From contig CAYOSH010000007.1 in the NCBI GenBank assembly GCA_964406575.1, forward strand, positions 62,001 through 126,000: a stretch of DNA of 64,000 bases. Direction: 5' to 3'. Source of the DNA: WTAW01 sp964406575 (GTDB lineage: Bacteria; Acidobacteriota; Aminicenantia; Aminicenantales; Aminicenantaceae). The position numbers and the translations under genes are program-made. Every line of letters starts with the position of its first letter. Positions within the stretch are counted from its first letter, which is position 1. This document shows positions 9,302-18,713 of this stretch, in pieces. The notes under the pieces were generated by a model. The model ran no database searches. It was not told the origin of the DNA and saw nothing but the letters and a program-made list of their open reading frames with translations.

Positions 9302-10063
9302 GTGATGAGCAAAACAATCATGAGGACCGAAAACCGTGCTTTTGACGAAACAAGACCGATTTCCATTATGCCTGATTGTATGGAATTTGCCGACGGCTCT
9401 GCTCTTATCGAAATGGGAAAAACAAAAGTCATGGCCGCAGCCACCATCGACGAAAAGGTCCCGCCATTCTTAAAAGGGAGTGGAAAAGGCTGGATCACGG
9501 CCGAATACGCCATGCTTCCTCGAGCGACAGAGAAAAGGACCGCAAGGGAAAGGACACCCGGACGTATCTCAGGAAGAACACAGGAAATCCAACGTCTCAT
9601 CGGACGCTCACTGCGCGCAATCGTCGACCTCAGCATTCTAGAGGAAAAGACTGTGATCATCGACTGTGACGTTATCCAAGCCGATGGAGGGACCCGTTCG
9701 GCATCGATCACAGCAGGGTGTGTGGCCCTAGCCTTGAGCCTGAAAAAAATGCTGGACAAAGGAATCATCGACCAGATGCCTCTAAAACATCTTGTCAGTG
9801 CAGTGAGCGTCGGCATCGTCGAAGGGCGCTTGCTGCTGGACCTGGACTACAATGAGGACGCAAACGCCGAGACAGACATGAATGTGGTCGCAACAGACTC
9901 AGGACAAATCGTGGAGATTCAAGCCAGTGCCGAAAAAACGCCGTTCTCCAAAAAGGAATTCAACAGTCTGATGGAACTCGCGGAGAGGGGAATCGCAACG
10001 CTGATCACCGCCCAAAGGGAAGTCCTCAAAACGAAAAGCCCTCTGTTCATGGCATACAACTGA
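9302..10063 (+). CDS. rph: Ribonuclease PH
   Basis: Phosphorolytic 3'-5' exoribonuclease that trims tRNA precursors. About 250 residues, normal for the family. The strand shows the typical [16 protein letters not shown], a long basic stretch ending [16 protein letters not shown], and the phosphate-site region [23 protein letters not shown] at 9302 (or ATG at 9305) is served by GAGGTGA at 9286-9292; an internal ATG at 9320 would match the usual compact N-terminus of RNase PH. It is followed 46 bp later by the epimerase-type gene. Confidence 0.93.
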   Translation: MMSKTIMRTENRAFDETRPISIMPDCMEFADGSALIEMGKTKVMAAATIDEKVPPFLKGSGKGWITAEYAMLPRATEKRTARERTPGRISGRTQEIQRLIGRSLRAIVDLSILEEKTVIIDCDVIQADGGTRSASITAGCVALALSLKKMLDKGIIDQMPLKHLVSAVSVGIVEGRLLLDLDYNEDANAETDMNVVATDSGQIVEIQASAEKTPFSKKEFNSLMELAERGIATLITAQREVLKTKSPLFMAYN

Positions 10064-10109
10064 CCGAAAAAAGCCCCATGAACCTGCCAGAATCAACAGG
10101 AGGTCGCCA

Positions 10110-11042
10110 ATGAATCGTATTTTAGTCACCGGGGGCGCAGGCTTCTTGGGCAGCCATCTCTGTGATGCACTCCTTGAAAGGGAAGAGGACATCCTTTGCA
10201 TCGACAACTTTTTCTCTGGAAGCAAAGACAATATCGGACACCTCCTCGCCCATCCCAACTTTGAACTGATCCGTCACGATATCATCCATCCCATCCTGCT
10301 CGAAGTGGATAAAATCTATCACCTTGCCTGCCCGGCATCCCCAATCCATTACCAGTACAACGCGATCAAGACGATCAAAACGAATGTCATAGGAACCATC
10401 AATATGCTGGGTTTGGCCAAGCGCACGAGGGCGCGCATCCTACTCGCTTCCACGTCGGAAATCTATGGTTCGCCCGAAGTTCATCCTCAACCCGAGGAAT
10501 ACTGGGGGAATGTCAACCCCATAGGCCCGCGGAGCTGCTACGATGAGGGGAAAAGAGTTGCCGAGACACTGATGATGGACTATCACAGACAGAATGAGGT
10601 CGACATCAAAATCGTTCGGATCTTTAACACATACGGGCCTCGAATGGCCATCGACGACGGCCGCGTCGTCAGCAATTTTATCGTCCACGCGCTAAAAGGA
10701 GAATCCCTGACTGTTTATGGCGACGGTTCTCAAACCCGTGCGTTCTGCTATGTTTCAGACCTTATCGAGGGAGTGCTGGCAATGATGGCACTCGACGACT
10801 TCATCGGCCCGGTCAACCTGGGGAATCCGGAGGAATTCACCATTCTCGACCTAGCAAAAAAGATCATTCAGCTCACCAAGAGCTCTTCCAGGATCGTTCA
10901 TGCGCCTAAGCCGACAGATGATCCTCCCCGAAGATGTCCTTCCATTTCTGCCGCCCAAGACAAACTCCATTGGACACCAAAAATCGGCTTGGGGGAGGGA
11001 CTTGGACAAACAATTGCCTATTTTAAAGAAAAACTCAAATAG
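10110..11042 (+). CDS. UDP-glucuronate decarboxylase (UDP-xylose synthase), SDR family
   Basis: Converts UDP-glucuronate to UDP-xylose in the cytosol, supplying a pentose for surface glycans. The 310 residues show the NAD-binding GGAGFLGSH at about 8-16, the characteristic [12 protein letters not shown] segment, the catalytic Tyr/Lys in SCYDEGKR and NTYGPRM. These segments are specific to the decarboxylating branch rather than general epimerases. A strong AGGAGG Shine-Dalgarno sits six bases before the ATG. A related 4-epimerase cannot be fully excluded. Confidence 0.88.
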   Translation: MNRILVTGGAGFLGSHLCDALLEREEDILCIDNFFSGSKDNIGHLLAHPNFELIRHDIIHPILLEVDKIYHLACPASPIHYQYNAIKTIKTNVIGTINMLGLAKRTRARILLASTSEIYGSPEVHPQPEEYWGNVNPIGPRSCYDEGKRVAETLMMDYHRQNEVDIKIVRIFNTYGPRMAIDDGRVVSNFIVHALKGESLTVYGDGSQTRAFCYVSDLIEGVLAMMALDDFIGPVNLGNPEEFTILDLAKKIIQLTKSSSRIVHAPKPTDDPPRRCPSISAAQDKLHWTPKIGLGEGLGQTIAYFKEKLK

Positions 11043-11422
11043 ACATTATTTGGCTTTCTCTTTGAAACTTTCTGCCCAAATAATAGCCCCGTCTGACATT
11101 CCCTCCTGGAATCATCAGAATATAAACGCCTGCATCAGGAACAGAGCCCCTTCTAAACCCATGCAGCTCTGAACAGGAATAGCGTTATCGTACTCCCCAA
11201 ATTATGTTAAGGAGAAAAATTGTGGGATATCATTTGCGAGATCACCGATTGAACCACTCAAAATGCCATTCAGCAGGGCGTCAGCGATGCTCATATCAAA
11301 AATTCGCGACTTGAAAATATTCCTCTTTAAGGTTAATATGTTTTTTCACTCATGTTTTTGGTCATTTCAATGATCTCATTAGATCGCCAAATAAATGAAG
11401 ACATTCTGCCAAGGAGGTTAAG
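11043..11422 (+). other. 380-bp intergenic gap without a supported gene
   Basis: No complete gene is visible. On the minus strand about 11041-11190 an open stretch without a start codon reads VPDAGVYILMIPGGNVRRGYYL before a stop, reminiscent of the C-terminal strand of a secreted protein. It could be a gene remnant, but the support is weak. The promoter of the flotillin gene presumably lies in the AT-rich part after 11280. Confidence 0.3.
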
Positions 11423-12835
11423 ATGTCATTAGTCTCCACGCTCATTTTTATCGGAATCATAATTATTGTTCTCGTTTTACTCTCATTCCTTATATCCAAA
11501 CAATACCGGAAGGTCGGGCCCAACGAGGCCCTGATCATTTCCGGCGGAAGAAAGAGGACGATCATCGAGCCGGACGGCACAAAAAGGCGGATCGGGTATC
11601 GCTACCGTTTGGGCGGTGGTACGTTTGTCTGGCCCTTTCTGGAAACTGTGGATATACTGCCTATTGACGTCATCAACATTGGGATAAAAACGCCCGAGGT
11701 TCTCACCCACGGAGGGATCACGATCATGGCCGAGGCCTCCGCTCAGGTCAAGATCAAGTCCGATGAGGACTCCATAGGCCGTGCCGCTGAACAATTTCTC
11801 GGAACGGGAAAAGACGGGATCCGCGACGTGGCAGGCACGATTCTGGATGGCAAAATGAGGGCCGCGATCGGAAAAATGACAGTCGAAGAAATATACAGGG
11901 GGCGGCAAGAATTCGCAGAACGTGTCGCCCAATCCGTGAAAACCGAATTCTTTCAGATGGGACTGTCCCTGATTTCATTTGCGCTCAAAGAGATCAGCGA
12001 CACGCAAGGTTACTTGGATGCCCTGGGAAAGCCTCATATCGCAGCGGCCAAGAGAGATGCGGCCATAGCCGAAGCAGAAACTGAAAAGGAGGCTGTGATC
12101 AAATCTTCGCAGGCCCGCAAAGAAGGAGAAGTAGCCCGGCTGGCTGCAGAAGCCCTCATCGCCAAGGCTCAATGGGAGAACGAAGCGAAGAAGGCAGAAT
12201 CCCAAGTCTCTGTCAATCAGAGAAAAGCACAGGCCGACTACTCTTACGAACTGGAAAGATTCCGCCTGAACCAGGAAATCAAGCGAGAAGAGGGCAAGGT
12301 CAAACTCATCGAAAAAGAGGAGGCCGTCAAGATAGAGGAGATGGAGATCAAGCGTCGGGAAAGGGAGCTGGATGCCAGTGTCATCAAACCTGCAGATGCG
12401 CGGAAATACCAGATCAAAGCTGAAGCTGAGGCCGAAGAGTTCCGCATTCAGGCCGAAGCAAAAGGGAAATCCGAGGCCCTCAAGCTTGAGGGGATGGCCG
12501 AGGCTGAGACAATCAGACAGAAAGGTCTGGCAGAGGCAGAAGCCATGATGAAGCGCGCTCAATCCTGGGAAAAATACAACCATGCAGCAATTCTTGAATT
12601 GTACATCCAGAATCTCCCTGAACTGGCCAAAGCCGTGGCAGAGCCTCTGAGCAAAATTGATAAGATCGTGCTTGTTGGAGGAGACAAAGGGACAGGAGCC
12701 ACCAAGATCACCTCCCAAGTTGCGGATATCCTTGCCCAGATGCCGGATGTTGTTGAGTCACTGACAGGAGTGGACCTCAAAAAGTACTTTCAGGAAAAGT
12801 TCAGGCTGGAAGAAAAAACTGAAGAGGAAGATTAA
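11423..12835 (+). CDS. Flotillin-family (SPFH/band 7) membrane scaffold protein
   Basis: Organises membrane microdomains. The 470 residues begin with one hydrophobic helix (about 6-26), continue with an SPFH domain (about 30-205), and then a very long Ala/Glu/Lys-rich coiled coil (about 205-390), the arrangement of FloT/YuaG. The C-terminus (KIVLVGGDKGTGATKITSQVADILAQMPDVVESLTG) is typical of flotillins. A strong AAGGAGG precedes the ATG. It does not look like the HflK/HflC protease regulators, which lack such a coiled coil. Partner NfeD protein is not adjacent. Confidence 0.9.
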   Translation: MSLVSTLIFIGIIIIVLVLLSFLISKQYRKVGPNEALIISGGRKRTIIEPDGTKRRIGYRYRLGGGTFVWPFLETVDILPIDVINIGIKTPEVLTHGGITIMAEASAQVKIKSDEDSIGRAAEQFLGTGKDGIRDVAGTILDGKMRAAIGKMTVEEIYRGRQEFAERVAQSVKTEFFQMGLSLISFALKEISDTQGYLDALGKPHIAAAKRDAAIAEAETEKEAVIKSSQARKEGEVARLAAEALIAKAQWENEAKKAESQVSVNQRKAQADYSYELERFRLNQEIKREEGKVKLIEKEEAVKIEEMEIKRRERELDASVIKPADARKYQIKAEAEAEEFRIQAEAKGKSEALKLEGMAEAETIRQKGLAEAEAMMKRAQSWEKYNHAAILELYIQNLPELAKAVAEPLSKIDKIVLVGGDKGTGATKITSQVADILAQMPDVVESLTGVDLKKYFQEKFRLEEKTEEED

Positions 12836-12859
12836 TTTATCTTCAGATAAAGGGGTATC

Positions 12860-15211
12860 ATGGTATCAGAAAAGGCAAATCAAATTGGTGAATCTCCAAC
12901 GCTGAAGGTGACAGCCAAAGCCAAAGCCATGAAGGCTGCGGGAGTGGATATCATAGACTTGAGTGTGGGAGAACCCGACTTCCCGACCCCGGATAATATC
13001 AAAAAAGCCGGAATCCATGCCATCGAGGAAAATTTTACAAAATACACGCAGGCCGACGGGATCCCGGCCCTCAAGGATGCCATCATCTCGCGACTGAAGG
13101 AGGACTATGGCCTCACGTATGAAAAAAATGAGATCATCGTCTCCACAGGTGCAAAAAGTTCTCTTTACCACCTCATTCAAGCCCTGATCAATGACGGGGA
13201 CGAGGTCATTATCCCGGCCCCTTACTGGGTCACCTACCCCCATGCGGTCTCGCTGGCAGAGGGCAAGTCTGTCATCGTCCCGACCAGAGAGGAGGACGGC
13301 TTTCTACTGACTGCCAGCCAATTCAAGTCTTCCATATCACCAGCGACCAAAGCTCTTATTCTCAATAATCCCTCCAATCCTACCGGAGCGGCTTACAACA
13401 GACATCAGTTAGAGATCCTGGCAGATGTCATCCTGGAAGAGGATGTGTACGTCATCGCCGATGAGATCTACGACAAGCTGGTGTATGAAGATTTCCGCTT
13501 CACGACTTTTGCATCTCTGGGAGAAGATATCAAGAAAAAAACTATCATCATCAATGGAGTGTCCAAATCCTATTCGATGACCGGTTGGCGTTTGGGATAC
13601 GCCGCCGGCCCTTCGGATATTATCAGCGGCATGGCAAAAATCCAGAGCCACACAACAAGCAATCCCTGTTCTGTTTCCCAGAAAGCGGGCCTGGAAGCTT
13701 TGACCGGCCCGCAGCACGAAGTTTCGAAAATGGTGTCCGAATTCCAACGAAGAAGAAATTATATGTTGACCCGGCTGCAGGCGATCCCCAATGTTTCTTG
13801 CTTCAAGCCACAGGGAGCCTTTTATCTTTTCCCCAATTTTTCAGCCTACTACGACAAAGAGTTCAACAACACGCCCCTACGAAACTCATACGGCATGGCC
13901 TATTATCTTCTCAAGGAAGCCAATGTGGCGATTGTCCCGGGGGACGCCTTTGGTGCCGATGACTACATCAGGTTGTCCTACGCCACTTCCATGGAAAACA
14001 TCGAAAAGGCGATGGACAGGATCATTGAATCACTTTCCCGCTTAAAGACCGCAAAAAAGGTCAAACGCATCAGTTTGAACAACACCGTGACTCATTTTAA
14101 AAAATCTGCGCCCGTGGATTCAAACATTTCCATCCAGATGAGAGACGCCTTGATTGCCGAGATGGAATCCCATTTGAGTTATGCTAACTATTTCGAATGG
14201 AATGCCAACATCAATGGGGTCGTCGTTCAATTGCGCACGAATGTCTCTCACCTCTACGATTTTTGGATGGAAAACTGGTACCCCGCTCAACTGGAGGCAG
14301 ACCTCGAGCCGCATGGCATTATCTATGCGGTGGATAACATCACTGGGCGAGAAGCCCGTGTTTTCTACAACTCGGAATCAAAAACAGGCGTGCTCGTCAA
14401 CGTCGACAATTACGGTCCTCTACGCAGCCTTGCTCTTGGTCTTGTGACAGACATCTCTGAAAGGCTGTCCAATATCCATTCCATCCGCGGAATGGTCGCA
14501 GACACAGGTGGTCAGGGAGTCGTTTTGATCGGTCCCAAAGGGACAAAAAAGACAGAGCTCTTTTTCTCCCTTATACAAGACTCAAGATTCAGGCTTCATT
14601 CCAACGACATGGTTTTCGCCAGGTATTCTGGCGGTTCTGTTATTGCGGATTCCGTGGAGAGGAAACTGTTCATGGCCACTAACACAGTGGAATCTTACCC
14701 TGATCTCGCTCCTCTCTTCGACAACAGCAAATGCGAAAACATCATCATGCATAAGGAAGCCTGCGCAAATGAGAAGTGCCAGCAGTTGGATGATTGCCGG
14801 TTGGACCGGGGCTCGCCTTTCTGCTATAAAGCGTCTAAAGATGCTTTTGCATTGCTCGACCCCTACTGGATCGCGGGACCTGCCAAACATGTGAAACGGA
14901 CCTCCCTCCGCTGGATATTTTTGCTCCGCAACGACAAGATCTCTCCCCCTGTCGTAAAGATAGAGACCGAAGATGCCTTGCGTCTGATGGAACAGGGAGA
15001 AATCTTTGGCATACAGAGAGAGCCAGGCCCGTCTCGAAGTCAGCCCTTTTACAATCCACACCTGCTGGTTGTGACACCAGAACGGATAGAACTCGAGAGG
15101 AATTTTTTCCGGCGCTTGCTGGAAAGCACAGAATGTTTTCTCTTTAACAGTGGCGTCGCCTCGCCTGACGACCTCAAAGGGATTCTCACGGGTGAAAAAA
15201 TCACGCCCTAG
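12860..15211 (+). CDS. Aspartate-type aminotransferase fused to a PEPCK/HprK-like P-loop domain
   Basis: Residues 1 to about 395 form a complete class I PLP aminotransferase: GEPDFPTP near 37, NNPSNPTG, ADEIYDKL and the PLP lysine K236 in SKSYSMTGWRLGY. It most resembles prokaryotic aspartate aminotransferase (aspartate + 2-oxoglutarate to oxaloacetate + glutamate). The frame then continues without a break for about 385 further residues. This part has an alpha/beta region, an ATP-binding-like GPKGTKKT at 558-565, a following FRLHSNDMVFARY resembling the kinase-2 region of HprK/PEPCK-fold proteins, and a Cys cluster CANEKCQQLDDC. The usual Gly before the P-loop Lys is Lys, so activity of this part is uncertain. 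The next gene is a PEP carboxykinase homologue, suggesting the pair routes aspartate via oxaloacetate to PEP. Confidence 0.8.
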   Translation: MVSEKANQIGESPTLKVTAKAKAMKAAGVDIIDLSVGEPDFPTPDNIKKAGIHAIEENFTKYTQADGIPALKDAIISRLKEDYGLTYEKNEIIVSTGAKSSLYHLIQALINDGDEVIIPAPYWVTYPHAVSLAEGKSVIVPTREEDGFLLTASQFKSSISPATKALILNNPSNPTGAAYNRHQLEILADVILEEDVYVIADEIYDKLVYEDFRFTTFASLGEDIKKKTIIINGVSKSYSMTGWRLGYAAGPSDIISGMAKIQSHTTSNPCSVSQKAGLEALTGPQHEVSKMVSEFQRRRNYMLTRLQAIPNVSCFKPQGAFYLFPNFSAYYDKEFNNTPLRNSYGMAYYLLKEANVAIVPGDAFGADDYIRLSYATSMENIEKAMDRIIESLSRLKTAKKVKRISLNNTVTHFKKSAPVDSNISIQMRDALIAEMESHLSYANYFEWNANINGVVVQLRTNVSHLYDFWMENWYPAQLEADLEPHGIIYAVDNITGREARVFYNSESKTGVLVNVDNYGPLRSLALGLVTDISERLSNIHSIRGMVADTGGQGVVLIGPKGTKKTELFFSLIQDSRFRLHSNDMVFARYSGGSVIADSVERKLFMATNTVESYPDLAPLFDNSKCENIIMHKEACANEKCQQLDDCRLDRGSPFCYKASKDAFALLDPYWIAGPAKHVKRTSLRWIFLLRNDKISPPVVKIETEDALRLMEQGEIFGIQREPGPSRSQPFYNPHLLVVTPERIELERNFFRRLLESTECFLFNSGVASPDDLKGILTGEKITP

Positions 15212-15292
15212 GAACAGATTAAATTCTGATCTCAGGAAAATAAAATTTAAGGGAAAATCGAGTTTGAGCACTTTTGGAATAGAGATTCAGCA

Positions 15293-17125
15293 ATGAGCAA
15301 TACGGAAATCTACAATGTGGAAGTTTACAAGAAATTTGCAAAGGAGCTCCACGAAGCGTTAAAAGGCCCGAATATAAAACCGGTGGATCTTAAATGGCTT
15401 GAGCCACGCGCCAAATCCGTGGGTATCAAAACAGTGTACGGATCTTACGGCTGGCGATGTGCGATCTCCAGCCGCATTGCTCCCAAAACCGTTTATCTGG
15501 GCAGCGAGCCTGTACGACTCCCGCGCACAACTCCGGAACAAGAAGCGATCATAGCCAAAGCCCCAGAAGAGCTGGACAAAGTGCTGCATTTGGTGAAGAA
15601 TCTTCCAATCTACCATATCCGTCGCCAGATGGGTGAGAACGATTCCTACAATCCTGTCTGCAACCTCTATGTCTCTGAAGCGGACCTCATCAACTACCGT
15701 TTGGGATACATGTGGGGGACCACTATGTTCAAGCCAGGGAAAAGGCCCGGCCCTGAGTTCACCATGATCCACATTCCCGAAGAACATCCCCTGCGCCAGC
15801 AAGTTTTGGTCTTCCCAGAGCACAACATCAACATAGCCCTGGGGACAGATTACATGGGCGAAGACAAAAAAGGTTTTCTCCGACAGGCCATGTGGACAGC
15901 GGACCAGTTGGGTATGCTCGGATTGCATGCGGGCACAAAGATCGTCACCGTCAGAGGTGTGGATGGGAAGCTGAAAACGTTCGGAGTTTTTTTATTCGGC
16001 CTGACGGCAACTGGAAAATCCACTTGGTCCTGCCATCAACTCGGTCTGGACCATCAAAAAGGTGAAAAAACCCTGGTGACGCAAGACGACATCTGTTTCC
16101 TCTGCAAGGACGGCTCAGCGATGGGCACCGAGAACAACTTCTTTGTCAAAACAGATGTGGAGAAGGAATACCAGGAGGCCATGTATAATGCCCTCGTGGA
16201 TAAGACTGCCCTGTATGAGAATGTCATGATCAAATCCAACGGCGAAGTGGATTTTCTGGATGAAAGCCTGACAGCCAATGGACGGTCAGTGATCAACCGC
16301 AAAAAGCTCATGGTCAACATCAAAGGAAGGATGGTTCCCATCTACTCCAAATCTATCAATCTTCCGCCTTTGGAAGACCTCGACGGCCTTGTCTTTGCTT
16401 TTATCACCCGACGGAATACCATCATGACTTTTGCCCAAGAGTTGACTCCCGAACAAGCCGTGCTCGCCTACCTCTGGGGGGAGAGCACTCACAGTTATGC
16501 CAGTCAGCCGCTGAAGGCAGGAGAATCGGTCCGCATTGTGGGGACAGATCCTTTCATCATCGGTTCCCGAGCAAAGAAGGTGAATCGTTTCTATGAGATC
16601 GTCATGACACTTGTCAGCAACTTCCCTGGAAAAGTGAAATTCATGCAGTACAACACTGGAGGAATCGGCGAGATCATCGAGACCCTTGAAGTGAACGGAG
16701 TCAAGAAAAAGAGGCTGGTGCGCAAAGTGTCCCGGGTGCCCATCAACCTCATGGCCCAGATCCAAAGAGGAGACCTACGGGGAACAAATCTCTATGCAAA
16801 GGGTTTGCTCGGGACTATGGAGATCAGGCAAGCTGAAGGCCAGGATCTCGAGGAATGGAATATTCGCAAATACTATTCGGACGAAAAAATCGAGGACTAT
16901 ATCGCAGACGTAGTCAAGGGGAGAAGAGCATACACGGAGGAAATCGCGAGTGAAGGTCTTCGGGATGAGGTGATGTATGCAGCCGAACGTTCTTACCGCA
17001 TCGATAAAAGTGGAAGACCGGAAAAGGCATCTGAACCTGAAACTCCTGAAGCCGAAGAAAAAATCCCCGAGATCCTCGAATTCAAATCAAGACCCCGCCG
17101 AGGGAGTTTCTGGCGTTCTCGTTAA
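15293..17125 (+). CDS. Divergent ATP-type phosphoenolpyruvate carboxykinase
   Basis: Expected to convert oxaloacetate and ATP to PEP, CO2 and ADP. In the central region GLTATGKST (236-244) takes the place of the usual GLSGTGKTT P-loop, TQDDI the place of the metal-binding GDDEH, and the following ENNFFVKTD...YNAL...LYENVMIKSNGEVDF...NGRS series matches the PckA core step by step. Length is 610 residues, longer than the usual 530-540 because of N- and C-terminal additions, the latter very basic. The replaced P-loop and metal residues make it clearly divergent; it may use another nucleotide or be a dedicated branch. It lies 81 bp behind the aminotransferase fusion. Confidence 0.78.
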   Translation: MSNTEIYNVEVYKKFAKELHEALKGPNIKPVDLKWLEPRAKSVGIKTVYGSYGWRCAISSRIAPKTVYLGSEPVRLPRTTPEQEAIIAKAPEELDKVLHLVKNLPIYHIRRQMGENDSYNPVCNLYVSEADLINYRLGYMWGTTMFKPGKRPGPEFTMIHIPEEHPLRQQVLVFPEHNINIALGTDYMGEDKKGFLRQAMWTADQLGMLGLHAGTKIVTVRGVDGKLKTFGVFLFGLTATGKSTWSCHQLGLDHQKGEKTLVTQDDICFLCKDGSAMGTENNFFVKTDVEKEYQEAMYNALVDKTALYENVMIKSNGEVDFLDESLTANGRSVINRKKLMVNIKGRMVPIYSKSINLPPLEDLDGLVFAFITRRNTIMTFAQELTPEQAVLAYLWGESTHSYASQPLKAGESVRIVGTDPFIIGSRAKKVNRFYEIVMTLVSNFPGKVKFMQYNTGGIGEIIETLEVNGVKKKRLVRKVSRVPINLMAQIQRGDLRGTNLYAKGLLGTMEIRQAEGQDLEEWNIRKYYSDEKIEDYIADVVKGRRAYTEEIASEGLRDEVMYAAERSYRIDKSGRPEKASEPETPEAEEKIPEILEFKSRPRRGSFWRSR

Positions 17126-17134
17126 TCCGCTGAT

Positions 17135-17698
17135 TCACGTCATCACAGATTTTTCAATTTCCTCAGCTAAAATGTGCAGAAGGAGAAGATGGACCTCCTG
17201 GATGATTGGAGTGTGATTCGAAGGGACATCGCAAAGGATATTCGCCAAGGGCCCCACTTTGCCACCGCCCTCTCCCGTGAACACGACAGTGAACAACCCA
17301 TATTTTTGAGCGGCCTGTAAAGCCTCTATGACATTGGGCGAATTTCCACTTGTCGTCAATCCAATGGCGACATCTCCCTCCCTGCCCAAAGCTTCGACCT
17401 GACGGCTGAAGACCACATCAAAACACTCATCATTGGCAATAGAGGTGAGCGTTGATGTATCTGTGGTGAGTGCGAGGGCAGGGAGGGCTGGGCGTTTGTT
17501 CAAAAACTTGTTGACCAGCTCTGCTGCGAAATGCTGGGCCTGGGAAGCGCTCCCTCCGTTTCCGAAGATGAGCACCTTCCGACCATTGCGCAAACGATTT
17601 TTTATTTCGCTCACAACTTGGGAAAAAACGCGCTCCCTTTTTTGGAAGAACGCATTCATAGCTCGATCAAGTTCTCCAATTCTTTGTTCATATTTCAT
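17135..17698 (-). CDS. gmhA: Sedoheptulose 7-phosphate isomerase / phosphoheptose isomerase
   Basis: First step of ADP-heptose formation for the LPS inner core: sedoheptulose 7-phosphate to heptose 7-phosphate. The 187-residue SIS-domain protein carries FGNGGSASQAQHFAAELV near residue 45, the TTDTSTLTSIAND segment, TSGNSPN and a C-terminal EVHLLLLHILAE helix, all typical of GmhA. DiaA, the paralogous DnaA-binding protein, is the main alternative, but the active-site segments and the lipid A genes nearby favour GmhA. It is convergent with the PEP carboxykinase gene, nine bases away. Confidence 0.88.
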   Translation of the reverse strand: MKYEQRIGELDRAMNAFFQKRERVFSQVVSEIKNRLRNGRKVLIFGNGGSASQAQHFAAELVNKFLNKRPALPALALTTDTSTLTSIANDECFDVVFSRQVEALGREGDVAIGLTTSGNSPNVIEALQAAQKYGLFTVVFTGEGGGKVGPLANILCDVPSNHTPIIQEVHLLLLHILAEEIEKSVMT

Positions 17699-17794
17699 TT
17701 TTTCGCCTCAACCGCCGATTTAAATTCAATACATTTATGATCACTTAGAATATCACACAACATCAAAATAAGGAAAGATTACGATAGCATTTGG

Positions 17795-17991
17795 AAGCAT
17801 CCTTATTTCTGTGATGCTCTCAAGCCAAATGATAATAGCAGGAGTTCGTCACAGTCCGTATTCGTCGAAGCCCCCCCACCCACCACCATTCGACTGTCCC
17901 AATTGATGAGTTCGAAAACACGGTTTTCTCCACCACACAATTGGAACACTCAATATCGCAACGTGTGTCCATACAACCACGGATTAGGAAA
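17795..17991 (-). mobile_element. TIR-bounded dispersed element, copy A
   Basis: The left end (17795-17815) reads AAGCATCCTTATTTCTGTGA and onward; the right end, about 17973-17991, is a decayed inverse of it (CCACGGATTAGGAAATGCT). Bases 17795-17894 match 57375-57475 in inverted orientation with five substitutions and one indel. Bases 17895-17991 resemble 34787-34873. The element therefore shares one half with each of the other two copies. It contains a 50-codon ORF on the minus strand. Confidence 0.7.
17820..17972 (-). CDS. Possible 50-residue cysteine-rich peptide inside repeat copy A
   Basis: The ORF starts just inside one terminal repeat and stops just inside the other. Its N-terminus has Cys5, Cys9 and Cys12 spaced CX3CX2C, followed by VVEKT. 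The copy at 34.8 kb encodes the same pattern, and among the first 17 codons several differences are synonymous (TGT/TGC, ATC/ATT, TCT/TCC, GAA/GAG, ACT/ACC). This supports coding, now or in the past. The C-terminal half is Trp-rich and unlike the other copy. No Shine-Dalgarno is visible. No known family recognised. Confidence 0.35.
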   Translation of the reverse strand: MDTRCDIECSNCVVEKTVFSNSSIGTVEWWWVGGLRRIRTVTNSCYYHLA

Positions 17992-17993
17992 TG

Positions 17994-18713
17994 CTACCGA
18001 AGAATACTCTTGTTGGGTCCTTCGAGACCGGAAAGGATAATTGCTCGCATTTTTTTCATGAGTTCGGGCATGTCCTCTATCGTCAATCCGGCCACTGGAA
18101 CAGGCCGATGGAATACAATTTTAACCGTTCCCTTTTTTGGGAAAGGGCTTCCCTTTGGCATGAGTTCATAGCCCCCGTTGATGGTTATAGGGACAATGGG
18201 AACCTGGCTGTTTATAGCGAGGAAAAAAGCGCCCCGGCGGAAAGACTGCATCTGACCGTCACGGCTCCTTGTCCCCTCTGGGAAGATCAGATAGGAATAT
18301 CCTCTCTCCTTGACCAGATGAGTGGCCCGTTCAATACTCTTGCGGCCTGATTTGAGGCCCTTGCGATCAACGGGGACAAATCCCACAAATTGCATGGCCC
18401 ATCCGATGACAGGAATGCGAAAAATTTCCTTCTTCAAAATCACACGCACATACTGAGGAATAACCAGGAACAGAAGGGGGCCATCGAGGAAACTCAAATG
18501 ATTAGCCACAAAAACGCACGATCTCTTCCTGTCGACGGTTTGGCGCCCAGACATGTCAAGGCGGATTCGCAAAACAAGCCGGCCGATTTCCATCGCTGAT
18601 TTTCCCACAAAGAGAAGAGGTGCGCGCCATCCGATCACAAAACAAAAAAGAAAAAGAGGAATAGCCAGGATGACAACCAAAACATAGATAACAACACAAA
18701 GAATTGTTCTCAT
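17994..18713 (-). CDS. plsC: 1-acyl-sn-glycerol-3-phosphate acyltransferase
   Basis: Makes phosphatidic acid from lysophosphatidic acid at the cytoplasmic membrane. The 239 residues carry an N-terminal membrane segment (about 1-35), the HX4D catalytic motif in NHLSFLDGP (near residue 73), the glycerol-phosphate site FPEGTRSRDG and the downstream VPIVPITINGGYELMPKG segment. All four acyltransferase blocks are present. The gene stands alone between gmhA and the pilin gene; its stop lies directly beside repeat copy A. Confidence 0.9.
   Translation of the reverse strand: MRTILCVVIYVLVVILAIPLFLFCFVIGWRAPLLFVGKSAMEIGRLVLRIRLDMSGRQTVDRKRSCVFVANHLSFLDGPLLFLVIPQYVRVILKKEIFRIPVIGWAMQFVGFVPVDRKGLKSGRKSIERATHLVKERGYSYLIFPEGTRSRDGQMQSFRRGAFFLAINSQVPIVPITINGGYELMPKGSPFPKKGTVKIVFHRPVPVAGLTIEDMPELMKKMRAIILSGLEGPNKSILR

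Noticed and set aside
10110..11042. UDP-glucose 4-epimerase (GalE) assignment
   Set aside because: The HLACPASP segment and surrounding pattern fit UDP-glucuronate decarboxylase better.
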